64,000 nt of DNA from Coturnix japonica (taxonomy: Eukaryota > Chordata > Aves > Galliformes > Phasianidae). Position 1 is the stretch's first letter; each line of letters starts with the position of its first letter. The notes beneath the pieces were generated by a model. The model worked only from the letters and a program-made list of their open reading frames with translations, did not search any database and was not told the DNA's origin. This document shows positions 35,705-50,800 of the stretch, piece after piece. A program made the translations under genes and the position numbers. Location: contig NC_029532.1 of assembly GCF_001577835.2 (NCBI RefSeq), forward strand, positions 1,054,001 to 1,118,000, written 5' to 3'.

Positions 35705-35826
35705 GGTGCCTGTACAGCATCGGAAAGTGACTCGAAGACGAGAGGAGGAACACAACACAGAGAGAGGTTTTCAATGAGAGTTCATACAGCTTTAAACAAA
35801 ATTTACAGGTGGCGTCTGCAAAGCTC

Positions 35827-38165
<2,339 letters not shown>

Positions 38166-38378
38166 AAAACGAAGTGTCCTAGTAACCGTCGCAATGACTC
38201 CGCAGCGGCCGCGGGGCGGTGGCCGGTGCGGGTCCGTATTCACGAAGCCGTGTACGCACTTTGCGTAGCGTGGGCGGCGGCGGCGCTATGGGGGCAGGGA
38301 GGCGCTGTGCGCATGCGCGGGCTGCGGCGCCGTTCTAGCACTTTCTGGCGCGCAGCCGCTTCAGGCCGCGGGGCCGTT

Positions 38379-38398
38379 AAAATGGCGGCCGCCATTTT
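38379..38398. promoter_or_regulatory. 20-bp perfect palindrome of two YY1 sites
   Basis: AAAATGGCGGCCGCCATTTT is its own reverse complement and contains two head-to-head copies of the AAGATGGCGGC-type YY1 core. YY1 sites like this usually sit just at or downstream of CpG-island start sites. Its position about 600 bp from the TUBB4B ATG, at the far edge of the island, suggests a second start site directed away from TUBB4B. No gene to the right was recognised for it to serve. Confidence 0.7.
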
Positions 38399-38429
38399 GC
38401 CTCCCAGTTTTTACCTTAGCGCCCAGTTC

Positions 38430-41400
38430 GCGGTTGTCGTTGCCTTCAGGTCTGATTTACACCGTGTGAGACACAGCCACGTTATGACTTGTATCTGTAT
38501 CTATGCTTGGATAACGATAACCCGACTGTTTATGAGGGCAGGGTGAGGTGAGGAGGTAAGCAGGAGATGAAGGATGTTGTGAAGGGTTTTGCAGGAGGTA
38601 AAATAGCCTCTGGTTGTTGGCTTAATACGAATATATATAATACAAATTATATATATAATACAAATAAGGGTGTGGGTGAAATTTTGGGCATGTAAATAAC
38701 ATGTACCCTCAGAAATGCTGGAAGGAGCCCAGCAGCACTTGGAGCGGCCCCAGAGGCACCTGGACAACCATGGAGAGACTGGGAAGAGCCTCAGAGCATC
38801 AGGAGGAACATGGGAGCTGCCCCACAGCACACAGAGGCCTTGGGAAAGCCCTGTGCAAAGTACAGAGGTGCCCAGACAGGACTAGGAAGGCACACATCCT
38901 GCTCGTCCTCCACATACCTGAAGGTAGGAGGCTTCACTGTAAGATAGCTGAGTAATGCAAAGGCATCAGGGTCCAGATTTATCCCACGTAATTAAAGGCG
39001 TGACGTTGAGTTAAATTGCCAACTCTAGGCTGCATCCATGCCGGAGTTGGTGGATGGGGTTGGTTCAGCTCACTCCAGCTCTGAAGAGCGCTCTGACTGC
39101 GCCATTCTTTTGCACATAAAGGTGTATGGGGGAACAAAATCCAAAATGCCTCTGTCTTATACAAATATCAAAGGCAGCTGGGATCAGTCTGGACCAGACT
39201 CGCTCAAGATTTCATGCAGCTGTGCAATAATCAGCAAAGACAGCTTTTCCTCTAGGATGTCATGTCATATCTGCAGAGTAAGATAAAAAATGAAGACTGC
39301 CTTCTTTCTGATTCAGAAGATAGAAGGGAGCTTCATCTTGCCTGTGTTTTGCTCTGCTGTCTAGGAAAGTATATTCAGCACAAATTAAATTATCATCAAG
39401 GCCTGCTCAGAGCAGCATTAGCAAGATGCTGTGCTCATAAATCACAGAGGACTGTAAAAACAGGCTGGGGGGGGGCAATGCAGGGCTGGGAGGAGGTTGC
39501 TGGTACAAATGCTGCTGCATTTCCTGCAGATAGAGGCTTCTCTTTCAGTCAGAAGGCAGAGGGCTGCGCAATAGTGGCAAAGGTCTGTTTCCTCCCTGCA
39601 TTAGAAATTATGAGCCTCTGCAGCCTGTGCTTCTGCCAGCTTACACTTATGGTTCAGCTCTCTCTGCCTTCAGTGTTTGGGAAGCTGATCAGCAATGTGT
39701 AGATGGCAGCCAAGGAGTGGAATTACTCTGCACTGTTCAGACTTTGGATCCCCATCCCCAACATGCAGGCAGGATCACACCCAATGGAGGGGGAGATAAT
39801 ACCCCATGGGGTAGCTACAGCTTTGCTCCTGTGATCGAGTCTTTGGAGGTTCCCCTGGGAGGTTCAGCCACCTGAATACCCGTGGGTTAGGAAGCGTTTC
39901 ACACTGATCATGCAACATTTATTTTTGCTATTTATGTTCCACTCAGCCAGTACTTCAGTACCTCGCTACGTGCAGATCCGCAGGAAATGACAATTCTATT
40001 TTAAAGACTTTTGCATTTTTTAACTTCAAGTAAAATGCCAGTTTTTCTAAGCTGGCTCTGAGAAGGAACACAGGAATCTCCATGGAGCTCTGCTGGAGCT
40101 GCAGACCATCTCAGCCCTGTGACTTCTAATGCTCTGGCAGCCCAGCAATTATTGCTACCAGAAGGTGAGCTGGCAAGAAGTGAGGCTGCTGTCTGCCAGA
40201 ACCTTGTCTGACATGAAGCATTCCTTCAAAGGCAAATCATCTGCACTAAGCTGACAGTTCTGCAAGTCCTGGGAGGAAGAAAACACAAATTCTATGGCCC
40301 TGCATGAACAAAATAATGAAGTGCATTCTTCAGTGTTCTTGGTTTTGTGGACTTTATGTGCAAAGGAGCTGCTGCAGATTCCCAAGGCAGGGAAGGAGGA
40401 ACATTGCAAGGTCATAGGAATAGCATGGAAAGGGACCAACTGGGTGGGGAAAGGTGTCTCCCACATCAAGTCTTTTATTGAAGATGTCTGGTTTAACTGG
40501 GGTTTGGTTTCTTTGCAACTTAATGCAAGTGACAATGAGGAGACTTCTCCTCATTTAGATGCTTCTGAATTTCCCATCAGTTCAGTTTGCTGTATGAATT
40601 AATGACTAAAACAGGGATGCTAAAAAGCATTAGAGGCCACTATTGCCAGGTCAAAGGCCTGTGTTTAATCCAGAGGAAGGCAGAGCATTTCAAACTAAGT
40701 TAAAACTAAGCTGAAAGCTGCATTTCTATTTTTGTTAACTCTGTTTAGTTATCGATATTAACTGCCTGTTTACATCTCCCTCGTGCTTTAAATGAGTGAA
40801 CTTTGAACGCTGCTCCCATGTTTTCTCATTCAGTTCCATTGCAGTGCAGTGCCCATAGATAAGCCCTGTACATATCACCTTTCACTCTGTGGATCTCCTG
40901 TAGATGGTTTGCAGTGCGGAGCAGTGACTGACTCAGCCATGAGGTGGCATATGGTGACACCCCCTGCTGCCATCAAAAATAACTCTTCCTTCACACACAA
41001 GTTGGTGTTATCATCCCTCTGTCTCTTCCCATCTCCTCTCCTCCATTCCCTGTGCACTCCTCTTCCTATTAGGGATTGTTCATTCTCCTTATTGCCCAAA
41101 GACCCTTCATCCATACACCATGCTATTGCCCCATCTCTCTGCATGGAAATCTTTTCCCACTAATGCTGCAGTTTCTTATATCACAGATTAGAGCTGCTTT
41201 TGCCTCCCACACGTAAAGAACTTCCACAGTGCAGCGTCTTTTATCTCTATCCACATCAGGAGGCTGCTCATCAAGTTTCCGGACGAGCCTGCTTGCTAAT
41301 GGAGCTGATTTGCAGCGGGAGCAGCTACCGGCAGTTGGGATGTGCTGGGGTTGAAGGTCTCCATCCCTCTTGTGACTAATCCCCGTCATTGCAACTCAGG

Positions 41401-43213
41401 AGAAGAGCTTGTGCTCGCAGCGCTTATTGAAGAGCACCCTGCTGCAAGGAGGCTGTGTCTCATGGAGAGCATAGAGGAAAGCAGGTCAGAGACTTGTCGT
41501 CTGCATGGAAACCACACATGGGAGTGACTTGATATGCTGCTCCAGCAAAGCCCTGAACGCTTTAATTCTGGCATCTACTTGCCTGGATTTGATGGTGTTA
41601 TAGAAAGACTTTTATTTTAAGATCGCTGTGGCAAAAATCTGTGTTTTGCTGATCCCGGTTTTAATTTGGACTTGTTCTACTAATAGCAAACTTCAGTGTG
41701 TTCTGAATTAGCTCTTGCAGTAGGAGTGTTAGTCCATGAGGTAGGACATAAACATCATATGGCTTTCTACTTTACTGGGAGATAATTTGATACATGATCA
41801 TAGGCATGGTATAGGAATAGCATTTAAAATGTGCAGATTGACTTCCAAATTCAGCCATCCTGAAAGTCATTCCTCTCATCTTTTGCTGACCTCGCTCCAT
41901 CAGTTGTCTTCAATCTCTAGTAATTTCACTGTTCCAGCTGTGCCAAACAACTGGAATGAGCCCAAGTGCTACAGCACCTGGTGCCCTTCTTTGTTTCCTT
42001 GAAACAATGTTCTTCATGGCAAAACAGTATCTGGAAGAGAGCAACAGTTACAGTCCTCGTGTTACATGGGAAGCCAGAGTTCAGCCATCCGGACCAGTTT
42101 AGCAAAGCTCTCGTAGGTGCCATTTTCCCTGATTTTCTCATCACTTGCCAAGATGTCCTATGAGTACAGAGCCCACATCTGTGAAATCCTGCTGTGCTGA
42201 TTCACACATACGTACCCTGTGAAATATCTCTATCTCATTTATCTACAGCATCGTATAAAGCCAAACATTGAGAGAGAGATTAGGACTCACCTTATGTCCT
42301 TCTCCCACAGTCCCAGGGAGCTGGATGTCTCAGAACAGGGAGCAGGGGGCAGCTCTGGTCCTGTTGTGCTGGACATGGTACTGCAGAACTGCACGGCATT
42401 GAACCATTATTTCTGTCAGTTTGTGTAGTAATTCATTGGTACAGTCTGATGGGATGGATTGGCTGGGATCCTTTGATGCTTTGAAAATACTATAAACTGG
42501 AAGAAAAACAAGGAGCTAATATACTCCTACAAACATGCTGACATGAAGTTTAAGCTACTCTGTCAGCAGCAGGTCAGCCAACCTATTGTGTTTCTGGAGC
42601 TTTGGGTTTCTTTCTTATGGATGCTTGCTGACAGCAGCAGAACTGCATTGACAATGAAGACATTACCTGCCAGAAGATCTCTCCCAGGGCTCAGCCCATA
42701 GTGAGAAAGGAGGGCTTCCCTTTATTGGCTTCCTTTCTTCTTGTAAGTTCCCAATTTTGCATTTTATTATTTTTATGGCTGAAAACCCACTTCAGGGCTT
42801 TTAAAATACCAATCTGTCTTAGTGTCTAATGGAGACACCTGTAATTGTTTATTTCTGCTGGGTAGCACTTTTAGTACTGCCTGTTTGAAGCCTGGTTTAC
42901 CCTGGCTGCTGGGGCTGCCTATTGCAATAAGCAGAACGGTCATTATATGAGAACGAATTTGTCTACTCTCATCTGGTAAGACAACATACAAGCCATCCCT
43001 ACAGCTGAAGACAGCAGTGGCTGTATTTGGAAGAAGAGTGGCGGCAAAGGAGACAGTAGAGCTACCAGTGGTGCACGGTCACTGTTTTATGATTGCATTT
43101 CCAGAAGCAGGAGGATTGAAGTCTTGAGGATTTCCCCTGTGCTGCTGACTCCCTGATAACCTCAGTTCTTCTTCTGTGCAGGCTTGTCTGAGTCCCTCCT
43201 CTTCCTTCTTCAG
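38430..43213. other. Intergenic stretch, no recognised gene
   Basis: Between the TUBB4B CpG island and the candidate exon at 43.2 kb no frame resembles a known protein. An AT-rich microsatellite-like tract (TATATA and ATACAAAT repeats) occupies 38625-38670. A pyrimidine-rich tract lies near 41010-41110. Human STPG3, which lies between FAM166A and NELFB, was not seen. Confidence 0.45.
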
Positions 43214-43383
43214 ATGGTTTGAGCAAAGAACACATCAAAGTTGTTGACGTGTTTCTCATCAACAAAACACCAGCAGCCAAGTTATCTAAAGCCATTTTCT
43301 GCCTCCCTGCCACTGGGAAGAAAGTGCCTTCAGGGGTTCTCATTGTGTACCCCAGGAGTACACAGCAAATAACTCCTGAGTAA
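43214..43383 (+). other. Candidate terminal coding exon of an unassigned gene
   Basis: A strong acceptor (TTCCTTCTTCAG, ending 43213) is followed by an open frame of 56 codons (phase 1) that contains EHIKVVDVFLINKTPAAKLS. A TAA at 43381-43383 ends it, and AATAAA follows at 43438-43443. An earlier open stretch in the same direction (about 43003-43120) follows the acceptor-like CCATCCCTACAG. I do not recognise the protein and found no start exon. The minus strand is also open here, so this may be chance. Confidence 0.25.
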
Positions 43384-43449
43384 ACAGAGGCACAGTCAGA
43401 ATCCCCCATCCTCACCTCTGAAACAGTTTGTATTCACAATAAAACCCCT

Positions 43450-44850
43450 GCTTTGATCTCCTCCCAAGAATAACACAGACAGTCTATTCAAACATCTTTA
43501 ATAACATGATATAATTAAAAATATCTAACCTGCAACTCAAAGAAATGAATATGAAGCTTGTTTCAGTCTGTTTCCACACCCCTCCAAACTTGACTGACAG
43601 GTTCCAAACCTTCATTAGTTGGCCTGAAAATTTATGAACACATCAATATTAATAGGTGGGGGTGGGAGGGGTGTGTTGTCCTATATGTGAATTAGGAACA
43701 CAAGGCATTCATAACCAGGTTTGAAAGGATTTGGGTGCCATAGGAGCTTTAAATATCCTGCAAGGCAAATCGCTGCATCTATGAGCATTTAAACTTCTGT
43801 TTAAAGTGGTCTGCAGTGAGTTGAAGGCATTTGTGCCTTGGGCTTTAAACAACGTGTGTGTTTCAGTCTCTGAAGCATTCTGAGAGGTGAACTAAGTGCT
43901 TTAGTCAAAGGTCAGCATTTCTCTGGATCCATATATATTATTTTCTTCACAATAATATGGAGAATTGTACAGCAGCTCCTGTTAGAAGAACAGGGCAGAC
44001 TAGAGAAGCTGGAACGGCTGCAAAGTCCCAGAGGAATCCTGAATGTTGGTCTGTAAAGTGGATTTGGTCACAGTCTGACACAAAAGTTGTTTGGCTGACA
44101 ACTGGGAAAGCTGCTGTTCCTAAGTCTGTTCTTGCCTGAAGGACACTGTCAGGTATCACATTCCAGGGGTAGAGAGACAAGCAGCTCAGTGCAAATGAGT
44201 GAGCTGGTGTAGCTCTGGCCATCATACACCCAATACTAAGTGTGAGATTAAATATCTTAATATAAATCCTGGTTGAAGTGTTTAAATTGACAGTTTTAAA
44301 CCTGAATTACTATGGTTGTCAGGTCAGCTGTGGGAGCACAGGTGAGAGTAATGGAGCTGTGCTCCTGGAAGGGGTGAAGCTTGACTCCACCTCCTCTAGA
44401 CCTCATTTAAGGGCTGACCACCACTAAGGCAGCATCTCTTGGAGATTGCTCCTTGTTGGACATTGCCTCAGTGGTTCCTAGCATACCGAAGGCTTCCATA
44501 TGGGTGAGTTTTTCTTGTAAAAAACCTTTTGGATATTTACTACCATCTTTTCATTATTGTCACTATACACACAAGTAATTGCAGTTGCAGCTCAAGCAAG
44601 ATCTGTGCAAGCTGGTCTCATTTAGAGAACGTATAGCTTCTCATCCACAGTGATCCTCAGGCTTCCTGCATGGCAGAATCTGTTTTCTCAGTGTACTGTA
44701 GTGCAACTGGTTGCAAGCTGAAACGAGGTACTGAGACTCTCGAGTCCTCCAGGGAAACCATTTGCATCCTCCGGTGATTTTTCACCTGTGTATATTTTTG
44801 TATATACTCTGTTAGCTGCCCTCTGGCAAGAGTATCTAGTCCTGGAATAA
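43450..44850. other. Intergenic stretch and 3' flank of the NTPDase2-like gene
   Basis: No gene was seen. The part at 44325-44520 (AGGTGAG..., CCACCTCCTCTAGACCTCATTTAAGGGC..., a CTCCTTGTTGGACATTGCCT block) has the look of an interspersed element, but I cannot name its family. No AATAAA for the minus-strand gene is obvious within 900 bp of its stop. Confidence 0.35.
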
Positions 44851-44851
44851 G

Positions 44852-47800
44852 TCAGTTGTCATCAAAAACGCTGCTGTTCCTGTTACTGCGGCTGTTCTCC
44901 TTGACCATCACTCGGTATGAGATGCGCATGAACGAGCCAGTGAGCAGCACCACAAAGAGGATGAGGAGCAATGACCAGACACCTGGGTCAATGCCCTTGA
45001 GGAAACTTGGGCTGTCCTGAGGGATGGTGTTGGTCAGACTCAGCAGGTATCCAAGAGTCCAGACAGATGATGTGTCACCAATCTATTGACAGGGAAAGAG
45101 ATCAGAAGAGAAACTGTGTAGAACAGCTGTGCTTCTGTGAATAGACTTAAGACCTTGTATGCTTTAATTGAGACTGACCCAAGGGTTAGGTTTGAAATGA
45201 GCAGCTCTTCCTCTCTTAGGGCTCCAAGTGCACTGATACCTGTTAATTGCCCCAAACAGCCTCACCTGAGGTTTCCAATCACTCCCTTTGCTGACTGCCC
45301 TTGGAGATCCATTTAAGCTCCACCCTGGGCAGCTGTTTTGTTTCTGAGCTGAGATGTACCTGTGTGCTGTTTTTACTCCTGCTCTCTGCCTGATTTTTCC
45401 CTGCTGGATCTCTGTTGTAAGTAGTTTTGGTTGTGACCCTATTGGCCAAATGAACCTCAGACTGATATTGTAGGATGCTTGTTTCTGGCTTTTCAGTTTG
45501 AGTTTGCTGTAAGGACCCTGGATTTAACCTGTTACTTTGCTTTTGGCTGGTGATCCCTACGTGGCTGACTGAACTGCTATTACTGATGTTGCCCTGCTTG
45601 AATATGAGGGGAATCCCACTTTTGTTAGTGAGCTGGGAAATTTAGGAGTAAGCTTTCTTTTGTTTTGTCAATAAAATCCTGCTTTCTTTAGGAGCTCCAG
45701 ATCCTGGAGCAGCTGCCTTCACCAACTGTAAAGCATGACTGGTTTAAAGGTGACTACAGATGTAGTGCAGAATTTTTTGGCTTAGGAAATATTATCAAAG
45801 CTTTGTCTGTAGCCTTAAGTGGTGATGAAGAAATCTTCTTTCACTTCTTGGATGTGGATTCCTAAAGATAATATTGCTTCAAATAAGGTTCTGACCCATC
45901 TGTTTTACATGAGTGGAATCCCTGGCTCTTTGACATCCTTTTTCTTGCTTATAACAAATGTGAACTTTTATTTTGTGAAAATATCTTTTTGGGGAAACCT
46001 TGTTGGTCAGCTCTTGTAACACTGCAAACAGTCTGGCTTTACTGAAATCATCTCACCCTTACAGCTGGATGTATCATACAATAGTTAACTGACCTGGAAC
46101 GCAGCCTGAATGGACTGATTGAAGTCAGAAATGTATCCCTTTGTGCTGAGCTGAAAGATGAAGGCAGATACAGTGCAGTAATCAGCAAGTGCATCCAGGC
46201 TTGTCTGGGACTCCTTGACCAGCTGGTGTTGTTTCCAAAGGAAGAATGAAAGGAGAGGGGGGAAAAAAGTAAATATTCAATAGTTAGATTTCAGGGAAGA
46301 TCAAAATGATGTGCAGGAGTGAGTAGACAGGCTTCCTGTTCACTCCTTTATGTGCAGTATAAGGTATTTTGGCTTCTCATGTGAATAAATGTAAGTGTAC
46401 CAAGAGTAGCCGCTGAGATTGGAGAGGAAAGAAAATAAGTCTATGATTTCTGACTGTTAGTTTTGACTCACGTGGGCTTTGTCCAAAAGGTTCCTGGCTT
46501 CCCACTACCCCTGTACAATAAATTAGTCTATTTACCTCCTTGACAGACATCTCACAAAGCTTGTTGACTGCCTGACCCAAGTCAGGAGATGGTGCGGTTT
46601 TCCTCAGGAAGTCCATGGCCTCAGAAATCACCTACAATGGCAGCAAAAACAATTGTTACTTCCTCCCCCTGGATGCCTCCTGAAATTCACTGTCTTTGGG
46701 ATCTTGCTTAACATCCTAATGATAGACCCAAGGTTTCTGATACAAATGTATGGTGGAGCATCCTGGAGGTCTGCTCAAAGTGGGAATGGATCTTTTGTTT
46801 CACTAAGGACTTGGTATAGGAGGACCTGCTCAGCACAGCTCCCTTCTTGCCCTATCCCTGCTGGATCATGTGAGCTCCTTTGTGGCTCAGTGGAGCCCCA
46901 GAGTCTGACAAGCAGACACTGCTGGAAGGATGGAATGAAAAGGTTTTTTCATTGCTCTTGGTGGGAAGCCTGTGGTTCTTATTTGAATGTCTGTCTACAG
47001 TGATGGGGAGAGGGCAAGAGTGCTTGTATAGCACTGAGCAGAGCACTGGCCCACTTGTCTAGTAGAAGATGCTGTGGCTGTTCCCTCTGTATTCATTAAT
47101 GACTGAGCTGGTCCCATTTCTTGTGTTTCCAGCACTAATTGCCTACCCCAGAGTAAATGAGAACCCACCAGAAACCTGGTTTGGAGGAGCTTGTCAGCAC
47201 TTTTGGGGGAATTATTGAAGAAGCTGCAGGAAGAGGAAGAATTGAGCAGGCTTTGCACAAGTCTCATGCAGGCAGTGGGATTGCTGGTGCCGGTGATGTT
47301 GAAGACCTGGTCAGGGTTGGGGATATCCAGTGTGTCATCACTGACAGCACAGGGCCCTGTGTGCACTGAGTTCCACTGCACTTCCTGGGAGTAGCTGAGG
47401 GGCCAGCAGGGGTTAGGCACGGTTTTAGAACTTCTTTGTTCCTAGAGAGAGAATAAAACAAGGGCACAGGTAGTGAAGGAGGTTGGCATCCCAAGGCTTG
47501 GGACCACTCTCTACTAAAGACATGGACTGACATTTTGCCTATAAACAGCTGTGCCTTATGCAACTGTCATTTGGGGCAAAGGGTTGATATAATAACCAGG
47601 AACCTTCCAAGAGCCCTTTTGGCAGATACTCACTTGTATGAGTGTGGAGAGCAGCCTGCTGCGGAGCTGGTCTGTGCCATGGCAGGGACAGTGATGGGTG
47701 TACACTGTGTGTGTCTGCTCATACAGCTGCAGCCTCACTCCGTCCTTGGGTATTTGGTTCCCTTCTTCTACCTTGGAAGTGAGCTGTGTTGAGGTTCCTC

Positions 47801-50800
47801 CTATGGACAGGACTCCTGCCATCCTGTTTGTGGAGGGGACCATTTGTCCTCGCCAGTCGTACTGACCCAAGAAGAAACAGAGAAAAGTAATTCTTAAGAC
47901 TACTTAAGACCTTACTTCAACTCATTTTTAACCATATCACATCACGTTCCCCAGCCGGCTGGTGCTGGATATAACCTGCCTCCTCTAAAGATCCTTTACC
48001 TTGAAGAAGTTCTCCAGAATGTAGTTAACAGCAACCCAGTTGAATGCTTCCTTGTCTGGGCTGGACAAGATTTGTACCCCCTGAAAGTCAAAGGGGGATG
48101 ACTTCAGGGCCACGGTCAGGGCTGCAAGGAGATCATCAGAGCGAGTGGGATGGCTGAGGCTAGATAGAAAAGAAAAAGAAAGCTCTCTTGTGGTGTGGTC
48201 ACAGTCATACTGTACACACTTCGAGTGCATGAGGAGCTGAAGGTTTACCTGACCAGCGAGTTAGGGGTGAAACATGATAGAGCAAACAGGGTGAGATTCA
48301 TTTACAGAATGATCCATGTGATGTGTGCTGGTCTCTGGGTGTGGGTTTGCAACATGCACTCACTTCAGCTGCATTATGCTGGTGGCTGCTCCCAGGTACA
48401 GGGGAGTCTGGCTGTGCTGCTCTGCCGGGATCTTGCTCTGGGCCCAGTTCAAACATGTATCCAGGCTCTTTCCTACTTTCTGAGGAGAATCTGAGTAGTT
48501 CGAGATTTCTGGACCTGAGGATCAGGGGAAAGAATGGAATTTTCTATAGGAATATGTGGGAGAAGTGAGAGCTGTTATTAGAGAGCTTCCAGGACATGCA
48601 TAAAGACAGCGCTCTTCACAGGTGGAACAAGGGAGTTCTTCCTGTTCTTCCATCTTGCTCTTCTGGGAGCAAAATGGTAAACATGGGAATGCCAGTTTGC
48701 ATTGACCTAACCCCAGCTATACTGCTAAGATATATTGTGAGTGACCGTGAATCAGATGCATGGCTGCTGCAACAGCTGAGGCTTTCTCAGCCCACAGAGA
48801 GGAATAAGAGTGGCTTTGACTGCTATAAATGATGAGCAAAAGGCCATGCAGACAGTGCTGAAACTGATGTCAATCCTTCCCCCGGCCACTTCCTTCTATG
48901 TTGGTGGCGGTAGTTTCTGAACCCTCAGCCTACAAGCAGGGCACCTCTGCTCTAGAGGAAGCTGGTGCTGTGCACAGGGAAGCTGCATGCAAGCCCTGAC
49001 GAGTCTTGCCAGCACATTTCAATGTGGCTTTAAGTGTTGGTTTTAAAGTACTACCCAGAAAGAGGCTTCCTTCCTCATCCTCTGCTCCTCTTGCCTTGTT
49101 GGCTATGGGTCTCCCTCCCATCAGTTTTGGTCTCTTAAGCCCTGCACAGAGCTGAGCTGCTGCTTGCCTATGGCCATGCAGACTGAGGACTGCCTCTCTC
49201 TTCTGGGAAGGAGACTTGCCTTGGTCTCTTCCTACTGCTGACAACTTGTTACAGCAGTTTCAAATAAGGCTTTGAACACTGAGCTACAGCTGCTTATTTT
49301 TTTAACCCAGACTGTGTGACCATGGCAGTAATCAGAGGATACACAAGGTTTCAGAGAGACTTGTATTATTTGTATGTGGTTTGATTTGCTAGCAGTCTGC
49401 AAGAGCATCAACCCCCTGCTTGTTCTCTGGCTGCCTTGCTACTGAGAGCTCAGGGTTTCCCAGTGTCCTGTGATAATCACAATTCAACATCAAAGCAAGA
49501 CTGAGGGATTAAAAAAAAAAAAAAGGAAGCCCCCAAGCATTAAGGCATGAAACTCTTTTTGCATGCTAATCCCAGAGACCAGCAAGCATGAATCTGGCAC
49601 CTTACCTTGCACTGTACAGGAACTACATTCTTTGATCACCCCGGTCTTGTTTGCCTTGGTAGTGGTCCACTGGTAGATGAACAGGATGGTGCGGGATGGG
49701 CTGGCATCCAGAACAATGCCGTACTGGAAAATGCCAAAAACATTTTGGTTAAATACCACTGAATGATCATTTCTTTGTTGTTGTGGGGTTGCCAGTGTGA
49801 GATTTCTCAATACTTTATGCACTGTTGTGTTCTCCTGTTGCATAGAAAGCCAAGAAGGCCTTTCTTGGTCCCCTTGCAGTGCAGGGTCTGGACTGTTCAG
49901 GTGGCCCAGTATGGAGCCAGGAGTTGGGCACACTGGTCTTTGTGGGTTCATTCCAACTCAAAGTATTCTATGATGTTATACCAACTGAGCTGGAGTACCA
50001 CACAGCCCACACTCAAAACAGCCTTGGTGCTAACATAGGGTTTCACTTCTCTATCCCTGTCTGGGACACCTCCTACATAAGGAATCAGGGAGGTATGTGA
50101 TAGTGTATGGCCTTACCTACATCTTGCACAGGAATATTCATAACTGTGTCTGAGTGGGAGGGGAAACCTTCAGGTTTGTGCTGTCAGAAAGGTTTTAGTA
50201 GAAAATGGAGCCTGGCTGCAGCCATGAGCACTGCCTGCACCCTTCTGGGAGCTTCCAGCCTCACTGGGCTCAGTGCTGGAGCTGGAGCCCAAGCAGAATG
50301 CAGAAGGACGCAGTTCTACCCAGTCCTGCTGGCATCCTCCTACACGAGTGACAGCTCATATTTCTGGCAGGGATGTGTCAGCTGCTCTAGGAGAAGAGGA
50401 AACAAGTGGTCTTGGCAGAGAAGCTGGGATTTTTTTTCTCCCTCACAAAATGAGAGGCTGCTGCTGGAAGCACAAGGGGTCACTGCATTGATGCCACAGA
50501 TCAACGTCATTGAAGGACAGAGAGCTGCTGGGAACAACTTGGAGCAAGAAGATTTTTTTTAAAACCCAGTTCAGTCTGACAAACACAAGGGCGGGCAGTG
50601 CCTCTAAACTTGCATGTTAACCTACTTCTAAACCACGTCATGCAACTGAGCTTATCTCAGTAGCTTTGCATCAAGAAGCATGAGCAGATCTAACTGCTGA
50701 ATTGAGCAGGCTGAATATTTGCTTAAAATCAAGAGAGAAAGAGATAGAAGAAGAGAAGTAGGGAATAAAGCTCTACTGGCTTTCAAGAGGGATGCAGCTC

